Shown one piece after another: positions 23,025 to 35,164 of a DNA stretch of 64,000 bases (its first letter is position 1; each line of letters opens with the position of its first letter). Made by a program: the position numbers and the translations under genes. The notes under the pieces were generated by a model. That model did no database searches and was not told the origin of the DNA. It worked only from the letters and a program-made list of their open reading frames with translations. This DNA comes from Brachionus rotundiformis. Taxonomy: Eukaryota > Rotifera > Eurotatoria > Ploima > Brachionidae. The stretch is from positions 6,271,707-6,335,706 of the forward strand of contig JAESIW010000137.1 of NCBI GenBank assembly GCA_016802295.1, in the 5' to 3' direction.

Positions 23025-23518
23025 GGTTTTGATAAATTTGAAGCAATAGGACAGAAATGCTAAAAAATCATGTAACTTTTTTTCTAAATGTTTAAAAACT
23101 GGTTCTGCAAATGCAACATGGTACAAGATGGTAAAAAAAATTAAATTTTGATGCATTTTTTTCCTCATACGCTCCATGTGGAGTATAGAGTCTTCTATGT
23201 AGCTCTTTAATACTTGTGAGGTTAGCCCTACGCGCTTGTACAAGAGTCGAGGTTTAGTTTTACCAATCGGCTAACCAATTCCTTTAGGAGGCTAGGAAGA
23301 TTTGAACCTTGATCACGTGATCACTTGGGATTAAATGGCAGCTGATCTGCACCATAGACTCGACTTATTTGAGCGTAGTTCAGATACTTTGCACATTATG
23401 AGAAGACTCTGTCACTATATTCACCATTTTTAGCTTTTTGAAAAAATTTCAATTAATTTGTTAAAAAAGTTTTTATCATTTTCTCAGTTCTATTGTACCA
23501 AATTTAATTGCAAATACC
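23025..23518. mobile_element. Degenerate MITE, third member of the GGTTTTGT family
   Basis: The left end (GGTTTTGATAAATTTG, then caataggacaga) and the right end (ttctattgtaccaaattt ... aaatacc) align with the terminal inverted repeats of the MITEs at 30575 and 62225. No target duplication remains. The middle holds a less AT-rich insert with a tRNA-like promoter. Confidence 0.6.
23170..23400 (-). repeat. tRNA-like SINE candidate inside the MITE
   Basis: On the minus strand, a box A-like TGGTGCAGATC (23354-23344) is followed about 35 bases later by a box B-like GGTTCAAATCT (23308-23298). A body of distinctly higher GC content continues to about 23170. Spacing fits a pol III tRNA-type promoter. 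A mature cloverleaf could not be drawn with confidence, so a SINE or tRNA pseudogene is more likely than a functional tRNA. The ORF at 23019-23243 on this strand is probably not real. Confidence 0.5.
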
Positions 23519-24371
23519 ACCATTGTAAATTTTTGACATTTGTGGTACATGTGTCAGTTTATCAATTTTGGTCATGTGAAAATTTTTTTCTGGACCAAAG
23601 GTCCCAATCTTTACTTTTAATTTGCACTCAAGTCATATGCTTGTGCATTTGGGTAATTAGCCCAACACCTGCAGTTCACAAGGTTGTTATTAAACGTGAC
23701 AGTGAAAAAAATTTTTAATAAAAAAAATAAATTATAAATATAAACATTTTAATAGCTGGTGCCGAGTCGCATGTTCAGGCATATGAACAAGTGTATCATT
23801 AAATAGACAATTAATTAGAAAGGGTCAATTTAATTGATTAAAATTGACTCGTGAAAGCAATTAAAATATGTGTAGTTTTTTCATATATTTACAATTGAAT
23901 TCCCAATTTCTAAACCGGGTGTATTAAATTGCGTATCAGTATAATCCCAGAACGCTTTGGTAAGATTAGATGAATCAAAGAAAAAATCGATAACACGAGC
24001 TCTCTCTTTTTCTCAATTTTTCTATCTATCTCTCTTTTTTTCTTTTTTATACATTCACTCTTATTTAAATGTATTTAAAAAAATTATCATGAGAAAAAAC
24101 TTAATGGATGCATGATGTGGCTTGAAGATGTTATTGCTATTTTTCTGGCTAGAAAAACTAAGACCAAATTTGCATGAGTGATTTCAATAGTAATTAAACT
24201 TGACCCAATTAATCAATTAGATAAAAAGTTAAAATTATAAAGCTCATGTGTGTGTGTGTGAGTGAGTGCGTGTGTCGCATCGCCTAGCCAAGCATATGCC
24301 AAGCACTTGTTTAGTTTTATTAAGAAAAAAAATAAAATTATTTTTATATTTTATTAATCAAGTTCGAGCAA
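23519..24371. other. Spacer upstream of TMEM18
   Basis: AT-rich, with a pyrimidine-rich run (ctctctctttt..., about 23998-24050) and a GT repeat at 24246-24275. No gene found. Confidence 0.5.
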
Positions 24372-24936
24372 ATGAAAACAATAGACTTGTCAAAATTGAG
24401 ACAAAGCTCGTTAAGTTCAGAAGCGACCAATATAGACGGCATAATTAGCTTCTTGAAAACAGTACTTTATTTGACAAAAATTAATTAAAGAACTAAAACT
24501 AATTTTGGCCAAAATAGATTAACTGGTCAGAAAGATGGCTAGGTTGTGTGCTCGTGTTTCACTTGGTCACGTTTTTGGCAATAACTCTGTCAAAGCGTTG
24601 CTCTAGCTTTCAGATGTTTCTGTTCTTTGCGCTGGTAGTCCTGTGCTACAGCTCCGAGCGGCTGAACGAGCTCGGCGCCAAGCACTGGCATCGCTTTGCC
24701 CTCGAGCAGTACTTCGACAGCGGCGGCTTCTTCATATCCGTAGTGTTCAGCTCGCCGATTGTCGTCAACTGCGCCCTCCTCCTGGTACCACCAGCGCCCA
24801 TTTCTCTCCACCACCTCTTACATTTTGTCTATTTAAGATACTCTGGTTGTACGAATGCTATTTGATTATGAAAAAAATCGCCGCTCACAAACTCAATGTC
24901 AACGCCACTCGCTCAAAAGACAAAAAAAATCTTTAA
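24372..24936 (+). CDS. TMEM18: Transmembrane protein 18
   Basis: Three exons, 24372-24461, 24518-24784 and 24838-24936, encode 151 residues; the introns are 56 and 53 bp, both GT-AG. TMEM18 is a small inner-nuclear-membrane protein with three membrane spans and a basic C-terminus reported to bind DNA. Landmarks are INWSERWLG at the start of exon 2, RLNELGAKHWHRFA, the very conserved QYFDSGGFFISVVFSSP, and a basic tail (KKIAAHKLNVNATRSKDKK). Membrane helices lie at about 38-54, 62-78 and 100-124. The first exon was chosen because ATG 24372 opens a frame that splices in phase into INWSE, the family's DWTE position. Confidence is highest for exons 2 and 3. Confidence 0.93.
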
Positions 24937-25822
24937 TTTATTTATTTATTTATTTAATTAAAGTTTAAGCCCCATGGACAATTTAAAATAAAAATTGATA
25001 GAAAATTAAATATCCATTTTACAATTAAGTAAAAAATTAAGTTTGTTGTATACAAAAAAATGATTAAGATTAAATTAAAATTTGTTTATTTTTATTTTTG
25101 TTTAATTTTTCTTCTAGAGAGTAAAAATAGAAAAAAATTTTTTTTTTTTTGTTCACGTTTCCACAGCAATTGGATCAATAATGCTAATTAAGATTGATGA
25201 CTTATTTACACACACACACACACACACATACACACATTTTATTTTCATCTACCTCTACCCCTCTTTCTGTCTCTTTTTTCTCTCTCTCTCTCTCTCATTT
25301 TTCACTCGTTATCTAAACAAAAATACCTTTCTCTAAATTATGCCCAATTTTTCAACCAAACCAGAATTTATAGCTAAATAATAATAATAAAATATTATTA
25401 TATTATTATGTGTAATTATTCTTAAAATGCGTTTGTTCGTTTGTGGTACTTGATTGTTTTATTAACAAAGTGCGAAATACTTTTGTTATTTTCTTCTCAA
25501 TTTGAATAGCTCATTAGGGACAGGTAGCCGTGATTTGCGCATTTGATTATAATTTTTCTATTCTCTATAAAAAAAGCTAAATCCTAATGCTTATAATGAC
25601 ATTGAGGATATGTTCTTAAAGAGCAAAATTATTCAAATAATCATAATAAAAAAAATAAATAATAATAATAAATGTCTCTTTTTTTTTCATCATCGCTATC
25701 ACTTCACTTCTCACACACATTTTGTTAATACTCTTTAATATAATTATATTAGAAATTTATTAAAACATGATGTTATTTAATGTGTTTTGTGCGTACTCAA
25801 TTCACGCTCATTAGCAACACCA
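24937..25822. repeat. Intergenic region with microsatellites
   Basis: Holds a CA repeat at about 25210-25237, a CT/TCTC run at about 25258-25298 and AAT-type runs near 25381 and 25656. Otherwise AT-rich, with no gene seen. Confidence 0.7.
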
Positions 25823-26684
25823 ATGTTAGACAGTGGCAAGACCAGTTTAGAATACTCCTCGCATGTGAGCACAATGCCGGACGAGTTTGGCGCGGACACA
25901 ATCGACTTTTCGGACATTGATTTCACGCTCAACGAGGATCACGCGGACGCCAATAGCAAAACTCTGAAGCGAAAGGCGCACTCGGTCCAGTGCGAGCAAA
26001 CGCTCAAAAAGCTGTGCGCTCTCCCGCTTACCAACGACCAGTTCACTCAATTTACCAAAGAGCCGAGCAAACATTTTAAAGTCACGTGTTCCATGATCAA
26101 AAGGTCGCCGTGCTTCGGCCACGACACCAACAACAACATAATTGCTCAACACTCGAGCGCCGATCTCTTTGTCCAGAGCGCCTCGGCCAACACATCCGCC
26201 TTCCTAGGATACGGCCAGGTAACAACCATCCTCAAAATTTGTAGTTTTTATCTAGCATTTTTTAACTTGTTAGGAGGCGCTCACAGGAAGGTCGTTCAAG
26301 ACCATGTTCAAATCTACCGAAACGTCCAAATTGGACACTTTAGTACAAAATGTGTCAGAACAAGTCGCCGCCGTCAAGCCATTCCATGCTCAAATGATTT
26401 CGAAAATTAATGGTTGTTAAATTGTTTTTTTTTATTGTGTTTAAATTTTATCTAATTTGTGTCTATTAATAGATCACGAGGATCACATGGAAATGGTCGT
26501 GTGGCCTGTTGTCAAAAAGTTTAGCAAAAATGTATTTGTTGAATTGTTTATTCAAAAACTTGACGATCTTCAGTAAGAGATTTTTTAATTAATAGAAAAA
26601 AAAATAATAACAACAGCTCTCTGCACTCATTTATTTAGACAATTCCCCTTTTTAATTAAAGCTCCAGGTCATGTGACTACTTGA
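25823..26684 (+). CDS. PAS-A-like protein, possibly the N-terminal part of the p160 gene
   Basis: The exon from ATG 25823 to 26218 encodes an acidic N-terminus (IDFSDIDFTLNED) and a KRKAHSVQ basic patch. It then runs into LFVQSASANTSAFLGYGQ, which continues after a 55-bp intron (26219-26273) as EALTGRSFKTMF. This resembles the first PAS repeat, with its LGY.(Q/P)E.L.G.S signature. Exon 2 is 26274-26412 and exon 3 starts at 26473 (60-bp intron, in phase). The end is uncertain: either TAA at 26574, or splicing at GTAAGA 26573 to an exon ending with TGA 26682-26684. Coding composition is clearly richer in GC than its surroundings. The p160 gene 1.5 kb downstream lacks its PAS-A half, so both may be one gene. 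No bHLH motif was found. Confidence 0.5.
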
Positions 26685-27013
26685 GCTCGTAAAAACGAGA
26701 GATGTGTTTTATTTATTTTTAGCTTTTCTGGCGTGCCCTTGGCAATAGATTACGCCCAATCAACAAAGATATCAAATAAATAACAAGATAGTGAATTGTA
26801 GTTAGTTTTATTTTGAAGTTTTAAACAAATTAGCATTTATTTGCATATTTTTGCTAAATTTTTAGATTGATTTTTATCTCAATGAATAAAAAATGTTTAA
26901 ATATTATCTATTAGTATTAATATTCTTAAACTGGAATAAGCAGCTTTTTTACCATATTATTAGATAGGTTTTTTTGGTAGGCGATAAATTTATTTTTTTT
27001 TTGCGCACTCTAG

Positions 27014-27068
27014 AGCTATGCCCATTTGGTACACTGTCCAATTTGGAAGAGAAACTTACTTGCAGTCA
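27014..27068 (+). other. Orphan exon-like segment
   Basis: A pyrimidine tract and CTCTAG acceptor precede 55 bases without extreme AT bias that end at CAG|GTATTA. All three frames are open. It may be an exon linking the PAS-A-like gene to the p160 gene, but the frame could not be decided. Confidence 0.3.
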
Positions 27069-27135
27069 GGTATTATTATTACTTTTAGACACTTTATCTA
27101 TTATTATTTATTTATCTATATATATTAATATATAT

Positions 27136-27463
27136 TGTTAGCGGTTAGCTTAGGACTGCACTTAGACTTTGGCATTGGAAAGAATAGACTGGTTTTAGAG
27201 ACTTTATTAAACTCCAATCTTGAGCTATAAATATTATAATTAATTCCTCCAAATATACCTTCTTATATATCCTTTGAATATCATTCTATTTTCTAAATTA
27301 TCTCCAAGTTCCAACCAATTATTAGTTATGAATACAGCCTAGTAACTACGAGTTTAGTTTAAATCTAATTCCAGCAACAAGACTAGTTACAAATTATAAC
27401 TAGTATGAAAGGTCCAATTTGACCAGGGAGTAGAGTCAGCCTAAACTTACAGATCCGCCAACA
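27136..27463 (-). mobile_element. Copia-like LTR
   Basis: A 328-bp segment whose minus strand starts TGTTGGCGGATCTG and ends CGCTAACA, giving the short inverted ends typical of LTRs (TGTTGGCGG/CCGCTAACA). Near the 3' part of that strand lies TTTAATAAAG, a plausible polyadenylation signal. GGAGGGAG, a polypurine tract, lies immediately before the LTR start (27471-27464). The terminus TGTTGGCGGATC is common in Copia elements. No complete target duplication was found. Confidence 0.6.
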
Positions 27464-27802
27464 CTCCCTCCGGCCAAGAAGCAATGTCCTCATTGCTTGT
27501 CCGCCCTAACTAGTCTCTACAGTACTAGTTTGGATGTCCTACTTTCACTGTAGTAGCGATCAGGACCACCACCATAACACTACAGCATAGAACTTACCCA
27601 GTTAATCCCTGCCATATCCAGCGCCCTCAATGTTGCCCTTCTAAACTCTGATACGTTACAAGCCTATATCTGACTTTTCTCTTAGTCATTAATGGTTCCC
27701 GCTGCACTCTGATTGGGTATAAACGGTGTATACCTCAGCAGCCTTTGTACATTTATCGCAATTAACTTGGCATCTTTATTATCTTTTTCAGATCCGCCAA
27801 CA
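27464..27802 (-). mobile_element. Internal remnant of the Copia-like element
   Basis: Less AT-rich DNA adjoining the LTR through the polypurine tract. Its far border at 27802 repeats the first 14 bases of the LTR (TGTTGGCGGATCTG), as if most of the element had been deleted between the two LTRs. No open frame remains. Confidence 0.45.
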
Positions 27803-28206
27803 ATATTTTGAGATACTTCGTTGTAAATTAAAATTAACCAAAATCTTTGTTCATCGAATTTTCTATTAAAAAATTTATTAGTTTCTATAATTTAGTTATC
27901 AGAAAAATACAATTTAATTGAAAAAATTAATTAATTCAATCTAAAAGATATATTAGTTTAATAAAGACAGGAAAAATAAAATTCATTGAAGTAATGATAA
28001 ATGGACTAAGAAAGTAAATTTTAAGTCTTGATTTTTATTTTTTTTGGTACGATACTAATAGATCTATTTTAAAGGTTTAAAACTAATTTAATTAACTAAA
28101 CTAATACAAACAGAAATTGCGTTTAATTTAAAAAGATATCTTAATTTATAATAAACACTTGAATTAGATCAAAATTTTTTAATTTAATAATTAATATTTT
28201 TAAAAG

Positions 28207-31200
28207 AAGCTCGATATTTGATTCAAGTAAGAATAGTTCAAGTAGACCAAATGGCTGTGGCATGGACAAAATAATAACATTAATTGATTTGCAAGGCTAT
28301 TTAATAAGCTTGGACTCGTCAAATTTTAAACAAATTAAAACAGACCCTGTTACCATTGGAGACTACTCGAGCACCAAGTCAAACCATGGTCTCTTGAATG
28401 ATTTTGGTGTATGGCATAAAACCGCCGGACGAAAGCTCAAACTGACCGATTATGTGCATAGCAACGATTTAGGCCATTTACAAAAACATTTAAATGACAG
28501 TAATAAATTTAAACACCAATTAATAATTAAAAATAAAACATTTCTTAATTTAAGTAATGGACAAAGGCGAAATGCTCACAAGTGCCATATATCGCCTGAA
28601 AATAAGTGACAAGTTCGCTTTTGTACAATCGTCAAGCAAAATGATACAAAGCGAATCCATTGATGAGCCAAACAAAACCCAACACGACCCATATCAAAAC
28701 AGCTACATCCAAACAATTCACTCAATAATAAAGTAATTAATTAACTTTAAATATTTTTATATAATTTAATTTAATTTTATTTAATTTTTTTTAAATTTTC
28801 AACAGAGAAATAGACTCGGATATCGAAATGAAAGGCAAAGCTAGCACCAGCTTAATGAAGACGTTGATAAGCCGGAAGCCTTCGGCGTCCACGTCCTCGT
28901 CCATGCTGTGTAGCGAGGAGAACAGCGAGGCCTCTAATGGTGCCATATTTCCCATGCGCCAAAAGTCTCAATCATCCGACATTGTGCAACCATTGACGCC
29001 AATTGGTACCAAGTTCGCTCTTACAATGCTTGGCTTGTCCAAATGTCAGAATCAAAAGCCGATCAAAACGTCCAGCTCAAATTCAAGTATCAGATCGAAC
29101 GAAGAAGCCAATGACCAGGATAGGGACGAGCAAGAGTTGGCTCGTATCGAAAAAAACAAGCTCAAGCTCAATCTGATAAAAAAGAAATCCATTGAGGATA
29201 ATGTGGACACGATCAGACATCCAATAGATCCCAACTCGTCATTTAAACAGCTCATTAAGAAAGAAATGATGGCTCTAGAGGAAAGAAAAACCAACACAGT
29301 CGAGGCAAACAAAACCAATCAGACAAAAGCAAAAAATAATTCCAAAGGCAAAGAAGTGGAGCCAAGTGCTGACACACTGGACAAAACTAAGGCAAATAGC
29401 AATAATTTGCTCCTTAAGCGATTGTTGTCACAAGAGAATTTGGTGCCAAGCGATTCATTGACCAAGTCGAATGAAAGTGAACCATCGAATGACAGTCAAT
29501 TGACCAAAAAAAAGTCTACTAAAACAGAAAGTGAATCTGGCTCTAAGGATGATATTATTCTGAGAGCATTGTTGAATAGCAACGACCTAGAACCGCAGGT
29601 ACTTGAAATCGAGTCCGTGTTCAAACTTGGTCAAGTGGCCAACAACAATTTAAATAGACAGCAGAGCAAAAAATCTAACAAAAGCGAACAAATCGCCAAA
29701 AAAGATGTAAATAAGAATAATGTCAAAGCTAAAAATAAAAATATAAATATAAACTCATTATTAACTAAAGGTAATTTAAATTTTTGCTTGTTTTTGTATT
29801 TTCTATTGCTATGTTCCTAAAATACTTAAGATAGATTAAATTATTAATTGATTTTTTAATTAATAGAGATAATAATGATAATTTTTGAAATAAAAATAGA
29901 TCAGAGTGAATTAATTTAAAAAGATGATTTGTTTGATGGTAAAAAAATTTTTAAAAATTAAAATAAATCTATGATTGAATTCAAACAAAGATATGACAAA
30001 TTAAAGCATGAATTTTTAACAAATCCTAATCATCCACTACGTAGTTTGGCTTAATTGTGAAAAGATAATATAAAGATATTGTCCTAGTATTAATAATAGA
30101 TTTCGGTGTATATTGGCTACCATAGATGCCTTCCTGGCAAGGGCAAAATGTTGAAAATTTTACATCTTTACATTTTCAATTTTTTAATTTCTTTGTGCAT
30201 TGTTTCAGAAAATCTTCATTTGGCAAATTTTTTTATCAATTTTTTTTGAATTTTGCACAAAAAATATAAATATATGAAAACGTAAAAAATTAAAATTTTC
30301 AACATTTTGCCTTGTATCAGCTGATCGAATTTGTAGAGCAGTCCTTTTTTCGTTTTGGTACAATATGAGTATTTACCAATTTGTACTCAAGTGCTCTAAG
30401 CTTATTTTCCAATTTTCTGAATTGATGTAAATTGATTTGAAGAGCTCTTTTTGTCAAAAAGCTTCTTACATTCCTATCAAATAAATGAACCAACAGCAAA
30501 AACACTTTTTATCTAGGCAAATTTGGCTGTTTTTCTATTTAGTGTTGCCATATGTGACCAAAATGTGAACAATAGGTTTTGTGAAATTCAGTACAAAAGA
30601 ACAGAACAAAGTGTAAAAAAATTAAATAACTTTTCTTCTAAAAGTTTAAAATTAATTCTGTGAATTCAGAATGGTGCAACATTTAAAGTTTCATCAACTG
30701 TAAAAGTCTGCAAATGATGTGCAAAATCTTTTCAAAATGCACTACACTCAATTATATTGAAATTTAATTTCTGCTGAACTCTGCAAATTAGCAGACATAG
30801 ATATTTGATGCAACTTTTATAGAATTATGTAAAAAATTTATTCAATTTTTTACATTTTTTTCTGTTCTTTTTGCCATTTTGAACTGAATTTCACAAAACC
30901 TGATCAATATCTAGCCAAGTATTGGATCCTGCAGCAAAATAAATCTCGCCCTAATTATGAATGCATCCTCCAATTGTAAAATCACAGGTTTAGGTCCGCA
31001 TCAGACTCTGAAATTCTTAATTTAATTTCCAAGTTAAAAATTAAGATTATTTTTTTAAATCAAGCATTTGGTTAAGTACCAAAAATGAAGAAAAAAAATT
31101 AAAAAAATAATAACAAGCTTTGGAGTTTTAACCAGGTTTTTAGTAAAAGATAGCTGATTTATAAACAATTAAATATTTAATTTATTTTAAAAAAATTTAT

Positions 31201-33125
31201 TGATATAATTTAGAGAGGTCATTTGGGTTGTTTGAAATAAAAACCAAAATACTTCAATTTAAAATTCAATTAATAATTAAATCAAAAAATGAAATTTAAA
31301 AAAATTTAATTAGATATTTTATCCATTAATTTAAATTAATTATTGTCTTTAAATAAACTTTTAAATTAACATAAATCTATTAATTGAAGAAAATATTCAA
31401 TTGTCCGACGATTTGGAGAAAAACCAACTCGAATCGCTTAGGATCAAGTACAACTGTTACTTGGAAGAACATGGCCAACAAGACACTACCATTCAAAATC
31501 AAAATTTATCAAAAAATATCCAAAATCCAAACATGCCAATGTCCAAAAGCTGCACTAACTTAACATTGGAAAACAAACCAGAACCAGCTAGCATAAAGTC
31601 AGAGCCATGTATTACCAACACATCAAAGCCAATTCAGTACTCCACATCGCTACACAATGGTCATATAGAATTGGAAAATTGTCAAAACAAACAACAACAA
31701 CAACAACAACAAGCCGACGATCCACAAAAACAAAAAAGAATCGAAGCAATTACTAAACTACTCAAATCAGACCTAATCGAGTCGTTTAAACCAACTCATC
31801 TTTTGACCGAAAATAATCTATCGACTGGCATAGATTATCCATTTCCAACTGGTCCAGAATTTGTTCTCAACGAAATATCCAACGCTGGTCAGACCAATTA
31901 TCAAAGTAACTTTTCAAGCCATGACAGTCTATACACATACAATGTTCAAAAATCCTCGTTCTATCAATCGCATTCGGTACACTCCGATTTGCCCAAAGAG
32001 TCAAATCAATCATCCCAAACCGAAACCAATTCAACTGCGCTCAGAAAAAAACTCCAAGAACGACTTTACCAAAAAAAATCAATCGCTCACGCATCTCCCA
32101 ACACAATAGACCAGAAAAACACCAGCACAACATTTCCCAAGACAACTCAGCCTGTTAACATAGCGGTCGTCTCTCCAGTCGTGTCCAACATCGAGACCAA
32201 ATCGACTGGCGGCGAGTACAAGTCACCTAATCAAACAAACATGTACGCAAAAAGCGTCAACAACGAATACAAACACCAAGCACCGACCACCAATAGCACA
32301 TACAAATACTCGCTAATGCCCAACGAATCGTACTCCTATTCGACATCGCCCAATCAACAAACAATGACCACCACAGTAACAGTGACCACCAAACACTATC
32401 CATCACAAATTACCTCGCCGTCCTATCCACCACCAAATATCAATCCAAAGCAAGACAAACAGCCAAATGGTTACTCTTTATCCCCTCTATCATCATCATC
32501 ATCGTCAGCAACAACCTTGCCCTCAACATATCCAATCTACGAACACAATCATCAAGGCGGCATGTACGCCGCGCCGATCGATCGTGACTTGTACTATGAG
32601 CCTGGCAACTATTCCAATTACCAGTGTGACGATGGCACCACCGCACCACCTAATATAGAAATAAACACAAAAATAAACTTAAACTTTCAAATGGCTGATG
32701 GCTACATTCAAACCAACAATGCTAGTAACTCTACCATCAACAATTCAAAGTACTCGTATAACCAAAATACGACTAGTACGTCGCCGTATGACAACTATAA
32801 AAAAATGTCATCAAGCTATCCAGCTTATGACCAGCCGATTTTTAGTGAGCCGTCATTGTCCTTGTCCAATTATCAACAAAATCAGTACATGAGGCAAAGT
32901 TACGAGTCCGTGTGTGTGACCAGGGGTCAACCAAAGCCGGCCGAGATCTCCAATGACAATGTGTTTGCCAGTAATAAGTGTGAGCCAGATGGCATCATCC
33001 AAAACCAAGTTCACCATACCAATGATTTATCAGCACTTAATCCAGAGATGTGTGACTTGCAAAATTTTGAAGAAGAAGCATTCAATGAAAATATGTATTT
33101 CTTGCAAAATCTTTTAATAGATTGA
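28207..33125 (+). CDS. p160 (NCOA/taiman-type) nuclear receptor coactivator, 5' end not located
   Basis: Exons: about 28207-28499, 28555-28732, 28806-29770 and 31390-33125; introns of 55, 73 and 1619 bp, all in phase. The first two exons encode a PAS-B domain: ITLIDLQGYLISLDSS matches the DLQGKITSLDTS segment of NCOA2, and SAIYRLKISDKFAFVQSSSK plus DEP..IQTIHSI matches its SKLIRSQTTNEP..SLHML region. The third exon carries nuclear-receptor boxes LLLKRLL (about 29411) and IILRALL (about 29556). The last exon is Gln/Ser/Asn-rich, with a run of eight or nine glutamines near 31695-31725, and ends in an acidic NFEEEAFNENMYFLQNLL segment suggestive of an activation domain. Such proteins bridge hormone-bound receptors to histone acetyltransferases. 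The bHLH and PAS-A parts expected upstream are not in this ORF set. The large intron contains two MITEs. Confidence 0.8.
30142..30311. mobile_element. 170-bp foldback MITE in the p160 intron
   Basis: The ends are inverted copies, beginning GGCAAAATGTTGAAAATT on the left and its complement at 30291-30311. Weaker inverted similarity spans the whole element (tttacattttc and gaaaacgtaaa). No coding capacity and no clear target duplication. Its termini differ from the neighbouring MITE at 30575. Confidence 0.8.
30575..30900. mobile_element. 326-bp MITE (GGTTTTGTGAA family) with 9-bp target duplication
   Basis: The ends GGTTTTGTGAAATTCAGT and ACTGAATTTCACAAAACC are exact inverted copies. They are flanked by tgaacaata on the left and tgatcaata on the right, a 9-bp duplication with one change. 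It shares termini and internal motifs (ctgcaaat, ggtgcaac) with the element at 62225-62639. Non-coding. A 9-bp duplication is typical of Mutator-like elements. Confidence 0.85.
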
Positions 33126-34449
33126 TTTTAAAATATTTATTTATTGACATTTATGTATATCCGGTATGTTTAGTTATTTGAGAAAAACAAACAAAAAAAA
33201 ACATAACAAGAAGTTGAGTTTAATTTGTTGATTAATATCAATTTTTTGCTCGGTAAAATAATATTGGCCTTTGTTTTTTTTTTTTTTTAATTGTAAATAA
33301 ATTTTAGTTTTTTTCTTTATAGTTATTAAAGATGTAAAAATTTTATTCCGGTCTAAATTAGTAGTTTTTGTTTACATTTACATTGATGTTTAAAATTATA
33401 GACTATTTTTTTTGTTCTTTATATTTGGAACTTATAAAATTTGAAAAAATAGTTGGTTTTTTTATTTTTGCTCCTAACTTACCTTGGTAAAGGTTAATGT
33501 GTCTTCTGAATAAGAATAAAAAATGTATTTCAAAAAATTAGGTATTAATTTTTTTTTATAAAAGTTACATATTTTTTTTTGTCAAAAAATACTGAATGAA
33601 ATTTTTAATTCTGAACAATGATTTAGTACAATACTAACTCAATTTTATTAAATTTTATTTTATTTGTAATCAATAAAATTATATTATAAATATAAATTTT
33701 GAGATTTTTCCTTACCGTAAACCCTTGCGCCCTAAACCAAGCTCAAAATATCAAATTCGGATTTAGATGCATTTTTACAATTCAAGAATCAAAAATAAAC
33801 GATCTTTGAATTTTAAAATTAATTAAGTGCCTCACTAAAAGTTTAATTAGCAAGTGAATTTTTTAAAGGAAAAAAAATTATTTTCATTAGAGTGCATTGG
33901 TACACGGTATTTCTCATATAAAAATCTATTTACTCCCTCAAAGATATAAAGATTTAAGAAATTACGTAAAGAAACAAAAAATTAATTAGTAAAAATTTAA
34001 TTTTTTTTTATTTTTCTTGAAATTTTAATTTAAAAATTTTATAATTAATCATTCGGGCATGGGAATTAATACGTTCTTTTAATTTCAATAATTATTATTC
34101 AAATTTGGTTTTCTTCTTTCTTATTTTTTGTTTCCTCTTTTTTTTTTTAGATAGATTACGTCGCAGTAACCATATCGATCCAGGAGGTGATTAATATTTC
34201 ATTATATTGTTATAGGGCTGATTTACTTAGTTAAATCAGTTGTTAAGCATTACTCTACTTGTTTGATAAATATGTCATAATATATTGACTGGTATTACTA
34301 GGCAATTCTAATTAGTAGCAACTAGGCAAATATGAAATTTACTTGTACGAATTGGAGATAGTATTTAAGAAAAAAGATTTTTCTTCTTAGGGATTCATTC
34401 TAGTTTTATAAATAAAAACAACTCAAGTATACAATCTTTTCTTAACCCG
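33126..34449. other. AT-rich intergenic region
   Basis: The p160 3' UTR and polyadenylation signals probably lie in the first few hundred bases. A short palindrome (ctgattta...taaatcag, 34218-34240) and the presumed start of the gypsy remnant occupy the end. No gene recognised. Confidence 0.5.
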
Positions 34450-35101
34450 ATGAATGTGAATAAGAAAACCACCCTACAACAACTTGGCGCTGCGACTAAA
34501 AGAACCGCGGAGAGAGAGATAAGTGAAAGTGGGAACAAATTAAGAAGACCTGGTAGACCAAAGAAGATGGCAAGAAGAGAGGAAGTCCGCGAGGAGGATG
34601 TGAATATGGAAGAAACCATTGTGCCCATTAAACATTAGCATTCGACTATATAATGGAGCACCAGAAGAAGATTTTGAACAATGGCTGGCTGAATTCAAAA
34701 CAAAAACATACAGAGTTGGTGAAAAATATAAGATAGAGCTATTTAAAGCTTATATGGGATCGAGGGCACGTGAATGTATGGAAGGTCTTACTGAACAGGA
34801 TACAGACAATTTTGATAAATTAAGCTTCGAGATGAGAAAAATCTTTTGTAAGATAAATCCTGAGCATTGTCTATTGGAATTAACTAAGCTTAAACGTGAC
34901 TCCTCCGAGTCTTTAGTTTTCTTCAGCTTGAAAATAGCTCAAATGGTTAAGAAAGCTTATCCTATGATAGTTGATCCAGTCGTATTAGAAAAATTGAAAT
35001 TAGAAAACTTTCTAAGAGGATTGTCAAATGATTTAGCTGCAATGGTTCTTGTAAGAAAACCAACCAATTTGCAGGAAGGATTACGTTTCGCTGAGATATG
35101 A
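34450..35101 (+). pseudogene. Ty3/gypsy gag remnant (plus strand)
   Basis: Two overlapping frames, 34450-34638 and 34619-35101. The first is basic with a GRPKK AT-hook-like motif. The second has the retrotransposon gag pattern: GAPEEDFEQWLAEF, YMGSRARECMEGL, a FCKINPEH..LLELTKLKRD segment and LENFLRGLSNDLAAMV. A frame change joins them and no pol follows, so it is an isolated fragment. Confidence 0.8.
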
Positions 35102-35164
35102 TGAAAATTATATAGATATTTAAAAAATATTTATTCATTACATTGGGATAATAATAATCTATAA

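Noticed and set aside
23756..23800. tggtgccgagtcg resembling a primer-binding site
   Set aside because: No LTR end precedes it and no retroelement frame follows.
32440..32892. Short ORFs overlapping the p160 last exon in other frames
   Set aside because: Shadows of the Gln/Ser-rich exon.
34150..34190. Exon-like segment between TTTAG and GGTGATT
   Set aside because: Too short, no neighbouring exon in frame, no family match.
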